From positions 29,176,001-29,240,000 of the forward strand of contig JAJNNQ010000040.1 in the NCBI GenBank assembly GCA_027886175.1: a stretch of 64,000 nucleotides of DNA, read 5' to 3'. A program made the position numbers and the translations under genes. Within the stretch, counting starts at the first letter, position 1. Each line of letters begins with the position of its first letter. Of the stretch, positions 11,101 to 24,987 are shown one piece after another. Under the pieces are notes generated by a model. That model searched no databases and was not told the origin of the DNA. It saw nothing but the letters and a program-made list of their open reading frames with translations. This stretch comes from Phylloscopus collybita (lineage: Eukaryota > Chordata > Aves > Passeriformes > Phylloscopidae).

Positions 11101-12686
11101 AAAATTTGGAAATGGAGTGATTGCCACCAAAGAGACTGAGATGAAATGAGGGCCACTGAAAAAGGCCAAGCCTTACCAAAAATGACTCCAATTTAAATCC
11201 TGGAATCAGGGAAGCCATGCAAAACAAGAGATAGGAGAAGATGTCTCAGAAGTGAAAAAAAAAAAAAAAATGGAAAAATGACAAAAGCAAGCGAAAACCA
11301 TAAAAGTGAAAGGGGTGGCCAGAAGTGCAGGGAAATGGACGGAAGCTTGCCCAATTAATGCTCATTAAAATCGCAAGATTTCGTTCCCTTTCCTGAAAGG
11401 AAAGTCTTCCTTTCAGGAAAGGGAACGAAATCTTGAAATCAGAGAACAAAGTCTAACAACCCCTCTGGAAAGGAGAAATGACCCAAAACAGCGCAAGCGA
11501 AAAAAACCGAGAAAATTTGGAAATGGAGTGATTGCCACCAAAGAGACTGAGATGAAATGAGGGCCACTGAAAAAGGCCAAGACTTACCAAAAATGACTCC
11601 AATTTAAATCCTGGAATCAGGGAAGCCATGCAAAACAAGAGATAGGAGAAGATGTCTCAGAAGTGAAATGGAAAAAAAAAAAAAAAATGACAGAAGCAAG
11701 CGAAAACCATAAAAGTGAATGGGGTGGCCAGAAGTGCAGGGAAATGGACGGAAGCTTGCCCAATTAATGCTCATTAAAATGGCAAGATTTCGTTCCCTTT
11801 CCTGAAAGGAAAGTCTTCCTTTCAGGAAAGGGAACGAAATCTTGAAATCAGAGAACAAAGTCTAACAACCCCTCTGGAAAGGAGATATGACCCAAAACAG
11901 CGCAAGCGAAAAAAACCGAGAAAATTTGGAAATGGAGTGATTGCCACCAAAGAGACTGAGATGAAATGAGGGCCAGTGAAAAAGGCCAAGACTTACCAAA
12001 AATGACTCCAATTTAAATCCTGGAATCAGGGAAGCCATGCAAAACAAGAGATAGGAGAAGATGTCTCAGAAGTGAAAAAAAAAAAAAAAAACATGGAAAA
12101 ATGACAGAAGCAAGCGAAAACCATAAAAGTGAATGGGGTGGCCAGAAGTGCAGGGAAATGGACGGAAGCTTGCCCAATTAATGCTCATTAAAATCGCAAG
12201 ATTTCGTTCCCTTTCCTGAAAGGAAAGTCTTCCTTTCAGGAAAGGGAACGAAATCTTGAAATCAGAGAACAAAGTCTAACAACCCCTCTGGAAAGGAGAT
12301 ATGACCCAAAACAGCGCAAGCGAAAAAAACCGAGAAAATTTGGAAATGGAGTGATTGCCACCAAAGAGACTGAGATGAAATGAGGGCCACTGAAAAAGGC
12401 CAAGACTTACCAAAAATGACTCCAATTTAAATCCTGGAATCAGGGAAGCCATGCAAAACAAGAGATAGGAGAAGATGTCTCAGAAGTGAAAAAAAAAAAA
12501 ATAATGGAAAAATGACAGAAGCAAGCGAAAACCATAAAAGTGAATGGGGTGGCCAGAAGTGCAGGGAAATGGACGGAAGCTTGCCCAATTAATGCTCATT
12601 AAAATCGCAAGATTTCGTTCCCTTTCCTGAAAGGAAAGTCTTCCTTTCAGGAAAGGGAACGAAATCTTGAAATCAGAGAACAAAGT

Positions 12687-14322
12687 CTAACAACCCCTCT
12701 GGAAAGGAGATATGACCCAAAACAGCGCAAGCGAAAAAACCCGAGAAAATTTGGAAATGGAGTGATTGCCACCAAAGAGACTGAGATGAAATGAGGGCCA
12801 CTGAAAAAGGCCAAGACTTACCAAAAATGACTCCAATTTAAATCCTGGAATCAGGGAAGCCATGCAAAACAAGAGATAGGAGAAGATGTCTCAGAAGTGA
12901 AAAAAAAAAAAAAATGGAAAAATGACAGAAGCAAGCGAAAACCATAAAAGTGAAAGGGGTGGCCAGAAGTGCAGGGAAATGGACGGAAGCTTGCCCAATT
13001 AATGCTCATTAAAATCGCAAGATTTCGTTCCCTTTCCTGAAAGGAAAGTCTTCCTTTCAGGAAAGGGAACGAAATCTTGAAATCAGAGAACAAAGTCTAA
13101 CAACCCCTCTGGAAAGGAGATATGACCCAAAACAGCGCAAGCGAAAAAAACCGAGAAAATTTGGAAATGGAGTGATTGCCACCAAAGAGACTGAGATGAA
13201 ATGAGGGCCACTGAAAAAGGCCAAGACTTACCAAAAATGACTCCAATTTAAATCCTGGAATCAGGGAAGCCATGCAAAACAAGAGATAGCAGAAGATGTC
13301 TCAGAAGTGAAATGGAAAAAAAAAAAAAATGACAGAAGCAAGCGAAAACCATAAAAGTGAATGGGGTGGCCAGAAGTGCAGGGAAATGGACGGAAGCTTG
13401 CCCAATTAATGCTCATTAAAATGGCAAGATTTCGTTCCCTTTCCTGAAAGGAAAGTCTTCCTTTCAGGAAAGGGAACGAAATCTTGAAATCAGAGAACAA
13501 AGTCTAACAACCCCTCTGGAAAGGAGATATGACCCAAAACAGCGCAAGCGAAAAAAACCGAGAAAATTTGGAAATGGAGTGATTGCCACCAAAGAGACTG
13601 AGATGAAATGACGGCCACTGAAAAAGGCCAAGACTTACCAAAAATGACTCCAATTTAAATCCTGGAATCAGGGAAGCCATGAAAAACAAGAGATAGGAGA
13701 AGATGTCTCAGAAGTGAAAAAAAAAAAAATAATGGAAAAGTGACAAAAGCAAGCGAAAACCATAAAAGTGAATGGGGTGGCCAGAAGTGCAGGGAAATGG
13801 ACGGAAGCTTGCCCAATTAATGCTCATTAAAATCGCAAGATTTCGTTCCCTTTCCTGAAAGGAAAGTCTTCCTTTCAGGAAAGGGAACGAAATCTTGAAA
13901 TCAGAGAACAAAGTCTAACAACCCCTCTGGAAAGGAGATATGACCCAAAATAGCGCAAGCGAAAAAAACCGAGAAAATTTGGAAATGGAGTGATTGCCAC
14001 CAAAGAGACTGAGATGAAATGAGGGCCACTGAAAAAGGCCAAGACTTACCAAAAATGACTCCAATTTAAATCCTGGAATCAGGGAAGCCATGCAAAACAA
14101 GAGATAGGAGAAGATGTCTCAGAAGTGAAAAAAAAAAAAAATGGAAAAATGACAAAACAAGCGAAAACCATAAAAGTGAAAGGGGTGGCCAGAAGTGCAG
14201 GGAAATGGACGGAAGCTTGCCCAATTAATGCTCATTAAAATCGCAAGATTTCGTTCCCTTTCCTGAAAGGAAAGTCTTCCTTTCAGGAAAGGGAACGAAA
14301 TCTTGAAATCAGAGAACAAAGT
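12687..14322 (+). repeat. Four-monomer block, copy 2 of the 23-monomer-spaced pair
   Basis: Monomers at 12687, 13097, 13504 and 13915 repeat the marker order of 3238-4874: CCCGAG with class D, GATAGCAG with class C, CATGAAAAACA with class F and AAGTGAC, then GACAAAACAAG. Spacing is about 9448 bp. Small differences exist; for example the fourth monomer here has GTGAAAGGGG where the first block has GTGAATGGGG, so some exchange happened after the duplication. Confidence 0.85.
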
Positions 14323-16377
14323 CTAACAACCCCTCTGGAAAGGAGATATGACCCAAAACAGCGCAAGCGAAAAAAACCGAGAAAATTTGGAAATGGAGTG
14401 ATTGCCACCAAAGAGACTGAGATGAAATGAGGGCCACTGAAAAAGGCCAAGACTTACCAAAAATGACTCCAATTTAAATCCTGGAATCAGGGAAGCCATG
14501 CAAAACAAGAGATAGGAGAAGATGTCTCAGAAGTGAAATGGAAAAAAAAAAATAAAAAATGACAGAAGCAAGCGAAAACCATAAAAGTGAATGGGGTGGC
14601 CAGAAGTGCAGGGAAATGGACGGAAGCTTGCCCAATTAATGCTCATTAAAATGGCAAGATTTCGTTCCCTTTCCTGAAAGGAAAGTCTTCCTTTCAGGAA
14701 AGGGAACGAAATCTTGAAATCAGAGAACAAAGTCTAACAACCCCTCTGGAAAGGAGATATGACCCAAAACAGCGCAAGCGAAAAAAACCGAGAAAATTTG
14801 GAAATGGAGTGATTGCCACCAAAGAGACTGAGATGAAATGAGGGCCACTGAAAAAGGCCAAGACTTACCAAAAATGACTCCAATTTAAATCCTGGAATCA
14901 GGGAAGCCATGCAAAACAAGAGATAGGAGAAGATGTCTCAGAAGTGAAAAAAAAAAAAAAAACATGGAAAAATGACAAAAGCAAGCGAAAACCATAAAAG
15001 TGAATGGGGTGGCCAGAAGTGCAGGGAAATGGACGGAAGCTTGCCCAATTAATGCTCATTAAAATCGCAAGATTTCGTTCCCTTTCCTGAAAGGAAAGTC
15101 TTCCTTTCAGGAAAGGGAACGAAATCTTGAAATCAGAGAACAAAGTCTAACAACCCCTCTGGAAAGGAGATATGACCCAAAACAGCGCAAGCGAAAAAAA
15201 CCGAGAAAATTTGGAAATGGAGTGATTGCCACCAAAGAGACTGAGATGAAATGAGGGCCACTGAAAAAGGCCAAGACTTACCAAAAATGACTCCAATTTA
15301 AATCCTGGAATCAGGGAAGCCATGCAAAACAAGAGATAGGAGAAGATGTCTCAGAAGTGAAAAAAAAAAAAATGGAAAAATGACAAAAGCAAGCGAAAAC
15401 CATAAAAGTGAAAGGGGTGGCCAGAAGTGCAGGGAAATGGACGGAAGCTTGCCCAATTAATGCTCATTAAAATGGCAAGATTTCGTTCCCTTTCCTGAAA
15501 GGAAAGTCTTCCTTTCAGGAAAGGGAACGAAATCTTGAAATCAGAGAACAAAGTCTAACAACCCCTCTGGAAAGGAGATATGACCCAAAACAGCGCAAGC
15601 GAAAAAAACCGAGAAAATTTGGAAATGGAGTGATTGCCACCAAAGAGACTGAGATGAAATGAGGGCCACTGAAAAAGGCCAAGACTTACCAAAAATGACT
15701 CCAATTTAAATCCTGGAATCAGGGAAGCCATGCAAAACAAGAGATAGGAGAAGATGTCTCAGAAGTGAAAAAAAAAAAAAAAACATGGAAAAATGACAAA
15801 AGCAAGCGAAAACCATAAAAGTGAATGGGGTGGCCAGAAGTGCAGGGAAATGGACGGAAGCTTGCCCAATTAATGCTCATTAAAATCGCAAGATTTCGTT
15901 CCCTTTCCTGAAAGGAAAGTCTTCCTTTCAGGAAAGGGAACGAAATCTTGAAATCAGAGAACAAAGTCTAACAACCCCTCTGGAAAGGAGATATGACCCA
16001 AAACAGCGCAAGCGAAAAAAACCGAGAAAATTTGGAAATGGAGTGATTGCCACCAAAGAGACTGAGATGAAATGAGGGCCACTGAAAAAGGCCAAGACTT
16101 ACCAAAAATGACTCCAATTTAAATCCTGGAATCAGGGAAGCCATGCAAAACAAGAGATAGGAGAAGATGTCTCAGAAGTGAAAAAAAAAAAAAAATGGAA
16201 AAATGACAAAAGCAAGCGAAAACCATAAAAGTGAAAGGGGTGGCCAGAAGTGCAGGGAAATGGACGGAAGCTTGCCCAATTAATGCTCATTAAAATCGCA
16301 AGATTTCGTTCCCTTTCCTGAAAGGAAAGTCTTCCTTTCAGGAAAGGGAACGAAATCTTGAAATCAGAGAACAAAGT

Positions 16378-17605
16378 CTAACAACCCCTCTGGAAAGGAG
16401 ATATGACCCAAAACAGCGCAAGCGAAAAAAACCGAGAAAATTTGGAAATGGAGTGATTGCCACCAAAGAGACTGAGATGAAATGAGGGCCACTGAAAAAG
16501 GCCAAGACTTACCAAAAATGACTCCAATTTAAATCCTGGAATCAGGGAAGCCATGCAAAACAAGAGATAGCAGAAGATGTCTCAGAAGTGAAATGGAAAA
16601 AAAAAAAAAATGACAGAAGCAAGCGAAAACCATAAAAGTGAATGGGGTGGCAGGAAGTGCAGGGAAATGGACGGAAGCTTGCCCAATTAATGCTCATTAA
16701 AATCGCAAGATTTCGTTCCCTTTCCTGAAAGGAAAGTCTTCCTTTCAGGAAAGGGAACGAAATCTTGAAATCAGAGAACAAAGTCTAACAACCCCTCTGG
16801 AAAGGAGATATGACCCAAAACAGCGCAAGCGAAAAAAACCGAGAAAATTTGGAAATGGAGTGATTGCCACCAAAGAGACTGAGATGAAATGAGGGCCACT
16901 GAAAAAGGCCAAGACTTACCAAAAATGACTCCAATTTAAATCCTGGAATCAGGGAAGCCATGAAAAACAAGAGATAGGAGAAGATGTCTCAGAAGTGAAA
17001 AAAAAAAAAATAATGGAAAAGTGACAAAAGCAAGCGAAAACCATAAAAGTGAATGGGGTGGCCAGAAGTGCAGGGAAATGGACGGAAGCTTGCCCAATTA
17101 ATGCTCATTAAAATCGCAAGATTTCGTTCCCTTTCCTGAAAGGAAAGTCTTCCTTTCAGGAAAGGGAACGAAATCTTGAAATCAGAGAACAAAGTCTAAC
17201 AACCCCTCTGGAAAGGAGATATGACCCAAAATAGCGCAAGCGAAAAAAACCGAGAAAATTTGGAAATGGAGTGATTGCCACCAAAGAGACTGAGATGAAA
17301 TGAGGGCCACTGAAAAAGGCCAAGACTTACCAAAAATGACTCCAATTTAAATCCTGGAATCAGGGAAGCCATGCAAAACAAGAGATAGGAGAAGATGTCT
17401 CAGAAGTGAAAAAAAAAAAAAAATGGAAAAATGACAAAAGCAAGCGAAAACCATAAAAGTGAAAGGGGTGGCCAGAAGTGCAGGGAAATGGACGGAAGCT
17501 TGCCCAATTAATGCTCATTAAAATCGCAAGATTTCGTTCCCTTTCCTGAAAGGAAAGTCTTCCTTTCAGGAAAGGGAACGAAATCTTGAAATCAGAGAAC
17601 AAAGT
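16378..17605 (+). repeat. Three-monomer higher-order unit (1228 bp), copy 1
   Basis: Monomers at 16378, 16785 and 17196 with lengths 407, 411, 410. Markers: class C with GATAGCAG and the rare GTGGCAGGAAG; CATGAAAAACA with class F and AAGTGAC; AAAATAGCGC with class D and GTGAAAGGGG. It is followed directly by a second copy with the same lengths. Confidence 0.9.
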
Positions 17606-18833
17606 CTAACAACCCCTCTGGAAAGGAGATATGACCCAAAACAGCGCAAGCGAAAAAAACCGAGAAAATTTGGAAATGGAGTGATTGCCACCAAAGAGAC
17701 TGAGATGAAATGAGGGCCACTGAAAAAGGCCAAGACTTACCAAAAATGACTCCAATTTAAATCCTGGAATCAGGGAAGCCATGCAAAACAAGAGATAGCA
17801 GAAGATGTCTCAGAAGTGAAATGGAAAAAAAAAAAAAATGACAGAAGCAAGCGAAAACCATAAAAGTGAATGGGGTGGCAGGAAGTGCAGGGAAATGGAC
17901 GGAAGCTTGCCCAATTAATGCTCATTAAAATCGCAAGATTTCGTTCCCTTTCCTGAAAGGAAAGTCTTCCTTTCAGGAAAGGGAACGAAATCTTGAAATC
18001 AGAGAACAAAGTCTAACAACCCCTCTGGAAAGGAGATATGACCCAAAACAGCGCAAGCGAAAAAAACCGAGAAAATTTGGAAATGGAGTGATTGCCACCA
18101 AAGAGACTGAGATGAAATGAGGGCCACTGAAAAAGGCCAAGACTTACCAAAAATGACTCCAATTTAAATCCTGGAATCAGGGAAGCCATGAAAAACAAGA
18201 GATAGGAGAAGATGTCTCAGAAGTGAAAAAAAAAAAAATAATGGAAAAGTGACAAAAGCAAGCGAAAACCATAAAAGTGAATGGGGTGGCCAGAAGTGCA
18301 GGGAAATGGACGGAAGCTTGCCCAATTAATGCTCATTAAAATCGCAAGATTTCGTTCCCTTTCCTGAAAGGAAAGTCTTCCTTTCAGGAAAGGGAACGAA
18401 ATCTTGAAATCAGAGAACAAAGTCTAACAACCCCTCTGGAAAGGAGATATGACCCAAAATAGCGCAAGCGAAAAAAACCGAGAAAATTTGGAAATGGAGT
18501 GATTGCCACCAAAGAGACTGAGATGAAATGAGGGCCACTGAAAAAGGCCAAGACTTACCAAAAATGACTCCAATTTAAATCCTGGAATCAGGGAAGCCAT
18601 GCAAAACAAGAGATAGGAGAAGATGTCTCAGAAGTGAAAAAAAAAAAAAAATGGAAAAATGACAAAAGCAAGCGAAAACCATAAAAGTGAAAGGGGTGGC
18701 CAGAAGTGCAGGGAAATGGACGGAAGCTTGCCCAATTAATGCTCATTAAAATCGCAAGATTTCGTTCCCTTTCCTGAAAGGAAAGTCTTCCTTTCAGGAA
18801 AGGGAACGAAATCTTGAAATCAGAGAACAAAGT
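17606..18833 (+). repeat. Three-monomer higher-order unit (1228 bp), copy 2
   Basis: Tandem partner of 16378-17605, with monomers at 17606, 18013 and 18424, identical lengths (407, 411, 410) and the same rare markers. A related third set (class C with GTGGCAGGAAG, then CATGAAAAACA with class F, then class D) starts at 19655, after one intervening pair of monomers; its first monomer has AATGGCAAG in place of AATCGCAAG. Confidence 0.9.
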
Positions 18834-20882
18834 CTAACAACCCCTCTGGAAAGGAGATATGACCCAAAACAGCGCAAACGAAAAAAACCGAGAAAATTTG
18901 GAAATGGAGTGATTGCCACCAAAGAGACTGAGATGAAATGAGGGCCACTGAAAAAGGCCAAGACTTACCAAAAATGACTCCAATTTAAATCCTGCAATCA
19001 GGGAAGCCATGCAAAACAACAGATAGGAGAAAATGTCTCAGAAGTGAAAAAAAAAAAAAACATGGAAAAATGACAGAAGCAAGCGAAAACCATAAAAGTG
19101 AATGGGGTGGCCAGAAGTGCAGGGAAATGGACGGAAGCTTGCCCAATTAATGCTCATTAAAATCGCAAGATTTCGTTCCCTTTCCTGAAAGGAAAGTCTT
19201 CCTTTCAGGAAAGGGAACGAAATCTTGAAATCAGAGAACAAAGTCTAACAACCCCTCTGGAAAGGAGATATGACCCAAAACAGCGCAAGCGAAAAAAACC
19301 GAGAAAATTTGGAAATGGAGTGATTGCCACCAAAGAGACTGAGATGAAATGAGGGCCACTGAAAAAGGCCAAGACTTACCAAAAATGACTCCAATTTAAA
19401 TCCTGGAATCAGGGAAGCCATGCAAAACAAGAGATAGGAGAAGATGTCTCAGAAGTGAAAAAAAAAAAAAAATGGAAAAATGACAAAAGCAAGCGAAAAC
19501 CATAAAAGTGAAAGGGGTGGCCAGAAGTGCAGGGAAATGGACGGAAGCTTGCCCAATTAATGCTCATTAAAATCGCAAGATTTCGTTCCCTTTCCTGAAA
19601 GGAAAGTCTTCCTTTCAGGAAAGGGAACGAAATCTTGAAATCAGAGAACAAAGTCTAACAACCCCTCTGGAAAGGAGATATGACCCAAAACAGCGCAAGC
19701 GAAAAAAACCGAGAAAATTTGGAAATGGAGTGATTGCCACCAAAGAGACTGAGATGAAATGAGGGCCACTGAAAAAGGCCAAGACTTACCAAAAATGACT
19801 CCAATTTAAATCCTGGAATCAGGGAAGCCATGCAAAACAAGAGATAGCAGAAGATGTCTCAGAAGTGAAATGGAAAAAAAAAAAAAAATGACAGAAGCAA
19901 GCGAAAACCATAAAAGTGAATGGGGTGGCAGGAAGTGCAGGGAAATGGACGGAAGCTTGCCCAATTAATGCTCATTAAAATGGCAAGATTTCGTTCCCTT
20001 TCCTGAAAGGAAAGTCTTCCTTTCAGGAAAGGGAACGAAATCTTGAAATCAGAGAACAAAGTCTAACAACCCCTCTGGAAAGGAGATATGACCCAAAACA
20101 GCGCAAGCGAAAAAAACCGAGAAAATTTGGAAATGGAGTGATTGCCACCAAAGAGACTGAGATGAAATGAGGGCCACTGAAAAAGGCCAAGACTTACCAA
20201 AAATGACTCCAATTTAAATCCTGGAATCAGGGAAGCCATGAAAAACAAGAGATAGGAGAAGATGTCTCAGAAGTGAAAAAAAAAAAAATAATGGAAAAGT
20301 GACAAAAGCAAGCGAAAACCATAAAAGTGAATGGGGTGGCCAGAAGTGCAGGGAAATGGACGGAAGCTTGCCCAATTAATGCTCATTAAAATCGCAAGAT
20401 TTCGTTCCCTTTCCTGAAAGGAAAGTCTTCCTTTCAGGAAAGGGAACGAAATCTTGAAATCAGAGAACAAAGTCTAACAACCCCTCTGGAAAGGAGATAT
20501 GACCCAAAATAGCGCAAGCGAAAAAAACCGAGAAAATTTGGAAATGGAGTGATTGCCACCAAAGAGACTGAGATGAAATGAGGGCCACTGAAAAAGGCCA
20601 AGACTTACCAAAAATGACTCCAATTTAAATCCTGGAATCAGGGAAGCCATGCAAAACAAGAGATAGGAGAAGATGTCTCAGAAGTGAAAAAAAAAAAAAA
20701 TGGAAAAATGACAAAAGCAAGCGAAAACCATAAAAGTGAGAGGGGTGGCCAGAAGTGCAGGGAAATGGACGGAAGCTTGCCCAATTAATGCTCATTAAAA
20801 TCGCAAGATTTCGTTCCCTTTCCTGAAAGGAAAGTCTTCCTTTCAGGAAAGGGAACGAAATCTTGAAATCAGAGAACAAAGT

Positions 20883-22524
20883 CTAACAACCCCTCTGGAA
20901 AGGAGATATGACCCAAAACAGCGCAAACGAAAAAAACCGAGAAAATTTGGAAATGGAGTGATTGCCACCAAAGAGACTGAGATGAAATGAGGGCCACTGA
21001 AAAAGGCCAAGACTTACCAAAAATGACTCCAATTTAAATCCTGGAATCAGGGAAGCCATGCAAAACAACAGATAGGAGAAAATGTCTCAGAAGTGAAAAA
21101 AAAAAAAAACATGGAAAAATGACAGAAGCAAGCGAAAACCATAAAAGTGAATGGGGTGGCCAGAAGTGCAGGGAAATGGACGGAAGCTTGCCCAATTAAT
21201 GCTCATTAAAATCGCAAGATTTCGTTCCCTTTCCTGAAAGGAAAGTCTTCCTTTCAGGAAAGGGAACGAAATCTTGAAATCAGAGAACAAAGTCTAACAA
21301 CCCCTCTGGAAAGGAGATATGACCCAAAACAGCGCAAGCGAAAAAAACCGAGAAAATTTGGAAATGGAGTGATTGCCACCAAAGAGACTGAGATGAAATG
21401 AGGGCCACTGAAAAAGGCCAAGACTTACCAAAAATGACTCCAATTTAAATCCTGGAATCAGGGAAGCCATGCAAAACAAGAGATAGGAGAAGATGTCTCA
21501 GAAGTGAAAAAAAAAAAATAATGGAAAAATGACAGAAGCAAGCGAAAACCATAAAAATGAATGGGGTGGCCAGAAGTGCAGGGAAATGGACGGAAGCTTG
21601 CCCAATTAATGCTCATTAAAATCGCAAGATTTTGTTCCCTTTCCTAAAAGGAAAGTCTTCCTTTCAGGAAAGGGAACGAAATCTTGAAATCAGAGAACAA
21701 AGTCTAACAACCCCTCTGGAAAGGAGATATGACCCAAAACAGCGCAAACGAAAAAAACCGAGAAAATTTGGAAATGGAGTGATTGCCACCAAAGAGACTG
21801 AGATGAAATGAGGGCCACTGAAAAAGGCCAAGACTTACCAAAAATGACTCCAATTTAAATCCTGGAATCAGGGAAGCCATGCAAAACAACAGATAGGAGA
21901 AAATGTCTCAGAAGTGAAAAAAAAAAAAAACATGGAAAAATGACAGAAGCAAGCGAAAACCATAAAAGTGAATGGGGTGGCCAGAAGTGCAGGGAAATGG
22001 ACGGAAGCTTGCCCAATTAATGCTCATTAAAATGGCAAGATTTCGTTCCCTTTCCTGAAAGGAAAGTCTTCCTTTCAGGAAAGGGAACGAAATCTTGAAA
22101 TCAGAGAACAAAGTCTAACAACCCCTCTGGAAAGGAGATATGACCCAAAACAGCGCAAGCGAAAAAAACCGAGAAAATTTGGAAATGGAGTGATTGCCAC
22201 CAAAGAGACTGAGATGAAATGAGGGCCACTGAAAAAGGCCAAGACTTACCAAAAATGACTCCAATTTAAATCCTGGAATCAGGGAAGCCATGCAAAACAA
22301 GAGATAGGAGAAGATGTCTCAGAAGTGAAAAAAAAAAAATAATGGAAAAATGACAGAAGCAAGCGAAAACCATAAAAGTGAATGGGGTGGCCAGAAGTGC
22401 AGGGAAATGGACGGAAGCTTGCCCAATTAATGCTCATTAAAATCGCAAGATTTTGTTCCCTTTCCTGAAAGGAAAGTCTTCCTTTCAGGAAAGGGAACGA
22501 AATCTTGAAATCAGAGAACAAAGT
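20883..22524 (+). repeat. Tandem two-monomer duplication, 821-bp spacing
   Basis: The pairs 20883-21703 and 21704-22524 have the same order: a monomer with GCGCAAACGAAA, AACAGATAGG and GAAAATGTC followed by a class E block, then a class F monomer whose palindrome has ATTTTGTTCC. The first pair alone also has CTAAAAGG in the left arm (21646). An earlier relative of the class E monomer sits at 18834-19244, there with CCTGCAATC. Confidence 0.85.
21625..21686. other. Palindrome copy with two unpaired arm positions
   Basis: C to T at 21633 and G to A at 21646 both fall in the left arm and have no matching change on the right, so two of 29 pairs are broken in DNA. The first change is CpG to TpG and alone recurs in five other copies (22453, 29027, 42573, 47909, 60649). 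The second appears only here. This is the most degraded palindrome I noticed. Confidence 0.85.
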
Positions 22525-22937
22525 CTAACAACCCCTCTGGAAAGGAGATATGACCCAAAATAGCGCAAGCGAAAAAAACCGAGAAAATTTGGAAATGGAG
22601 TGATTGCCACCAAAGAGACTGAGATGAAATGAGGGCCACTGAAAAAGGCCAAGACTTACCAAAAATGACTCCAATTTAAATCCTGGAATCAGGGAAGCCA
22701 TGCAAAACAAGAGATAGGAGAAGATGTCTCAGAAGTGAAATGGAAAAAAAACCCATGGAAAAATGACAGAAGCAAGCGAAAACCATAAAAGTGAATGGGG
22801 TGGCCAGAAGTGCAGGGAAATGGACGGAAGCTTGCCCAATTAATGCTCATTAAAATCGCAAGATTTCGTTCCCTTTCCTGAAAGGAAAGTCTTCCTTTCA
22901 GGAAAGGGAACGAAATCTTGAAATCAGAGAACAAAGT
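22115..22937 (+). repeat. Two-monomer block, copy 1 of the 6573-bp-spaced pair
   Basis: A class F monomer with ATTTTGTTCC in the palindrome is followed by a monomer with AAAATAGCGC and an unusual poly-A block ending in ACCCATGG (three C) near 22740-22756. The same two in the same order occur at 28688-29510, 16 monomers away, and I noticed the three-C form at only these two places. Confidence 0.85.
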
Positions 22938-24172
22938 CTAACAACCCCTCTGGAAAGGAGATATGACCCAAAACAGCGCAAGCGAAAAAAACCGAGAAAA
23001 TTTGGAAATGGAGTGATTGCCACCAAAGAGACTGAGATGAAATGAGGGCCACTGAAAAAGGCCAAGACTTACCAAAAATGACTCCAATTTAAATCCTGGA
23101 ATCAGGGAAGCCATGCAAAACAAGAGATAGGAGAAGATGTCTCAGAAGTGAAATGGAAAAAAAAACCATGGAAAAATGACAGAAGCAAGCGAAAACCATA
23201 AAAGTGAATGGGGTGGCCAGAAGTGCAGGGAAATGGACGGAAGCTTGCCCAATTAATGCTCATTAAAATCGCAAGATTTCGTTCCCTTTCCTGAAAGGAA
23301 AGTCTTCCTTTCAGGAAAGGGAACGAAATCTTGAAATCAGAGAACAAAGTCTAACAACCCCTCTGGAAAGGAGATATGACCCAAAACAGCGCAAGCGAAA
23401 AAAACCGAGAAAATTTGGAAATGGAGTGATTGCCACCAAAGAGACTGAGATGAAATGAGGGCCACTGAAAAAGGCCAAGACTTACCAAAAATGACTCCAA
23501 TTTAAATCCTGGAATCAGGGAAGCCATGCAAAACAAGAGATAGGAGAAGATGTCTCAGAAGTGAAAAAAAAAAATAATGGAAAAATGACAAAAGCAAGCG
23601 AAAACCATAAAAGTGAATGGGGTGGCCAGAAGTGCAGGGAAATGGACGGAAGCTTGCCCAATTAATGCTCATTAAAATCGCAAGATTTCGTTCCCTTTCC
23701 TGAAAGGAAAGTCTTCCTTTCAGGAAAGGGAACGAAATCTTGAAATCAGAGAACAAAGTCTAACAACCCCTCTGGAAAGGAGATATGACCCAAAACAGCG
23801 CAAGCGAAAAAAACCGAGAAAATTTGGAAATGGAGTGATTGCCACCAAAGAGACTGAGATGAAATGAGGGCCACTGAAAAAGGCCAAGACTTACCAAAAA
23901 TGACTCCAATTTAAATCCTGGAATCAGGGAAGCCATGCAAAACAAGAGATAGGAGAAGATGTCTCAGAAGTGAAATGGAAAAAAAAACCATGGAAAAATG
24001 ACAGAAGCAAGCGAAAACCATAAAAGTGAATGGGGTGGCCAGAAGTGCAGGGAAATGGACGGAAGCTTGCCCAATTAATGCTCATTAAAATCGCAAGATT
24101 TCGTTCCCTTTCCTGAAAGGAAAGTCTTCCTTTCAGGAAAGGGAACGAAATCTTGAAATCAGAGAACAAAGT

Positions 24173-24987
24173 CTAACAACCCCTCTGGACAGGAGATATG
24201 ACCCAAAACAGCGCAAGTGAAAAAAACCGAGAAAATTTGGAAATGGAGTGATTGCCACCAAAGAGACTGAGATGAAATGAGGGCCACTGAAAAAGGCCAA
24301 GACTTACCAAAAATGACTCCAATTTAAATCCTGGAATCAGGGAAGCCATGCAAAACAGGAGATAGGAGAAGATGTCTCAGAAGTGAAATGGAAAAAAAAA
24401 AAAATGACAGAAGCAAGCGAAAACCATAAAAGTGAATGGGGTGGCCAGAAGTGCAGGGAAATGGACGGAAGCTTGCCCAATTAATGCTCATTAAAATCGC
24501 AAGATTTCGTTCCCTTTCCTGAAAGGAAAGTCTTCCTTTCAGGAAAGGGAACGAAATCTTGAAATCAGAGAACAAAGTCTAACAACCCCTCTGGAAAGGA
24601 GATATGACCCAAAACAGCGCAAGCGAAAAAACCCGACAAAATTTGGAAATGGAGTGATTGCCACCAAAGAGACTGAGATGAAATGAGGGCCACTGAAAAA
24701 GGCCAAGACTTACCAAAAATGACTCCAATTTAAATCCTGGAATCAGGGAAGCCATGCAAAACAAGAGATAGGAGAAGATGTCTCAGAAGTGAAAAAAAAA
24801 AATAATGGAAAAATGACAAAAGCAAGCGAAAACCATAAAAGTGAATGGGGTGGCCAGAAGTGCAGGGAAATGGACGGAAGCTTGCCCAATTAATGCTCAT
24901 TAAAATCGCAAGATTTCGTTCCCTTTCCTGAAAGGAAAGTCTTCCTTTCAGGAAAGGGAACGAAATCTTGAAATCAGAGAACAAAGT
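24173..24987 (+). repeat. Two-monomer block with CAAGTG and CCCGACAAAAT
   Basis: The first monomer has GCGCAAGTG and AAAACAGGAG with class C, and is the shortest interval in the window (406 bp). The second has AAAACCCGACAAAAT. The same pair occurs at 33615-34435, 23 monomers (about 9443 bp) away. The first monomer here also has a private CTGGACAGG for CTGGAAAGG near 24189. Confidence 0.85.
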
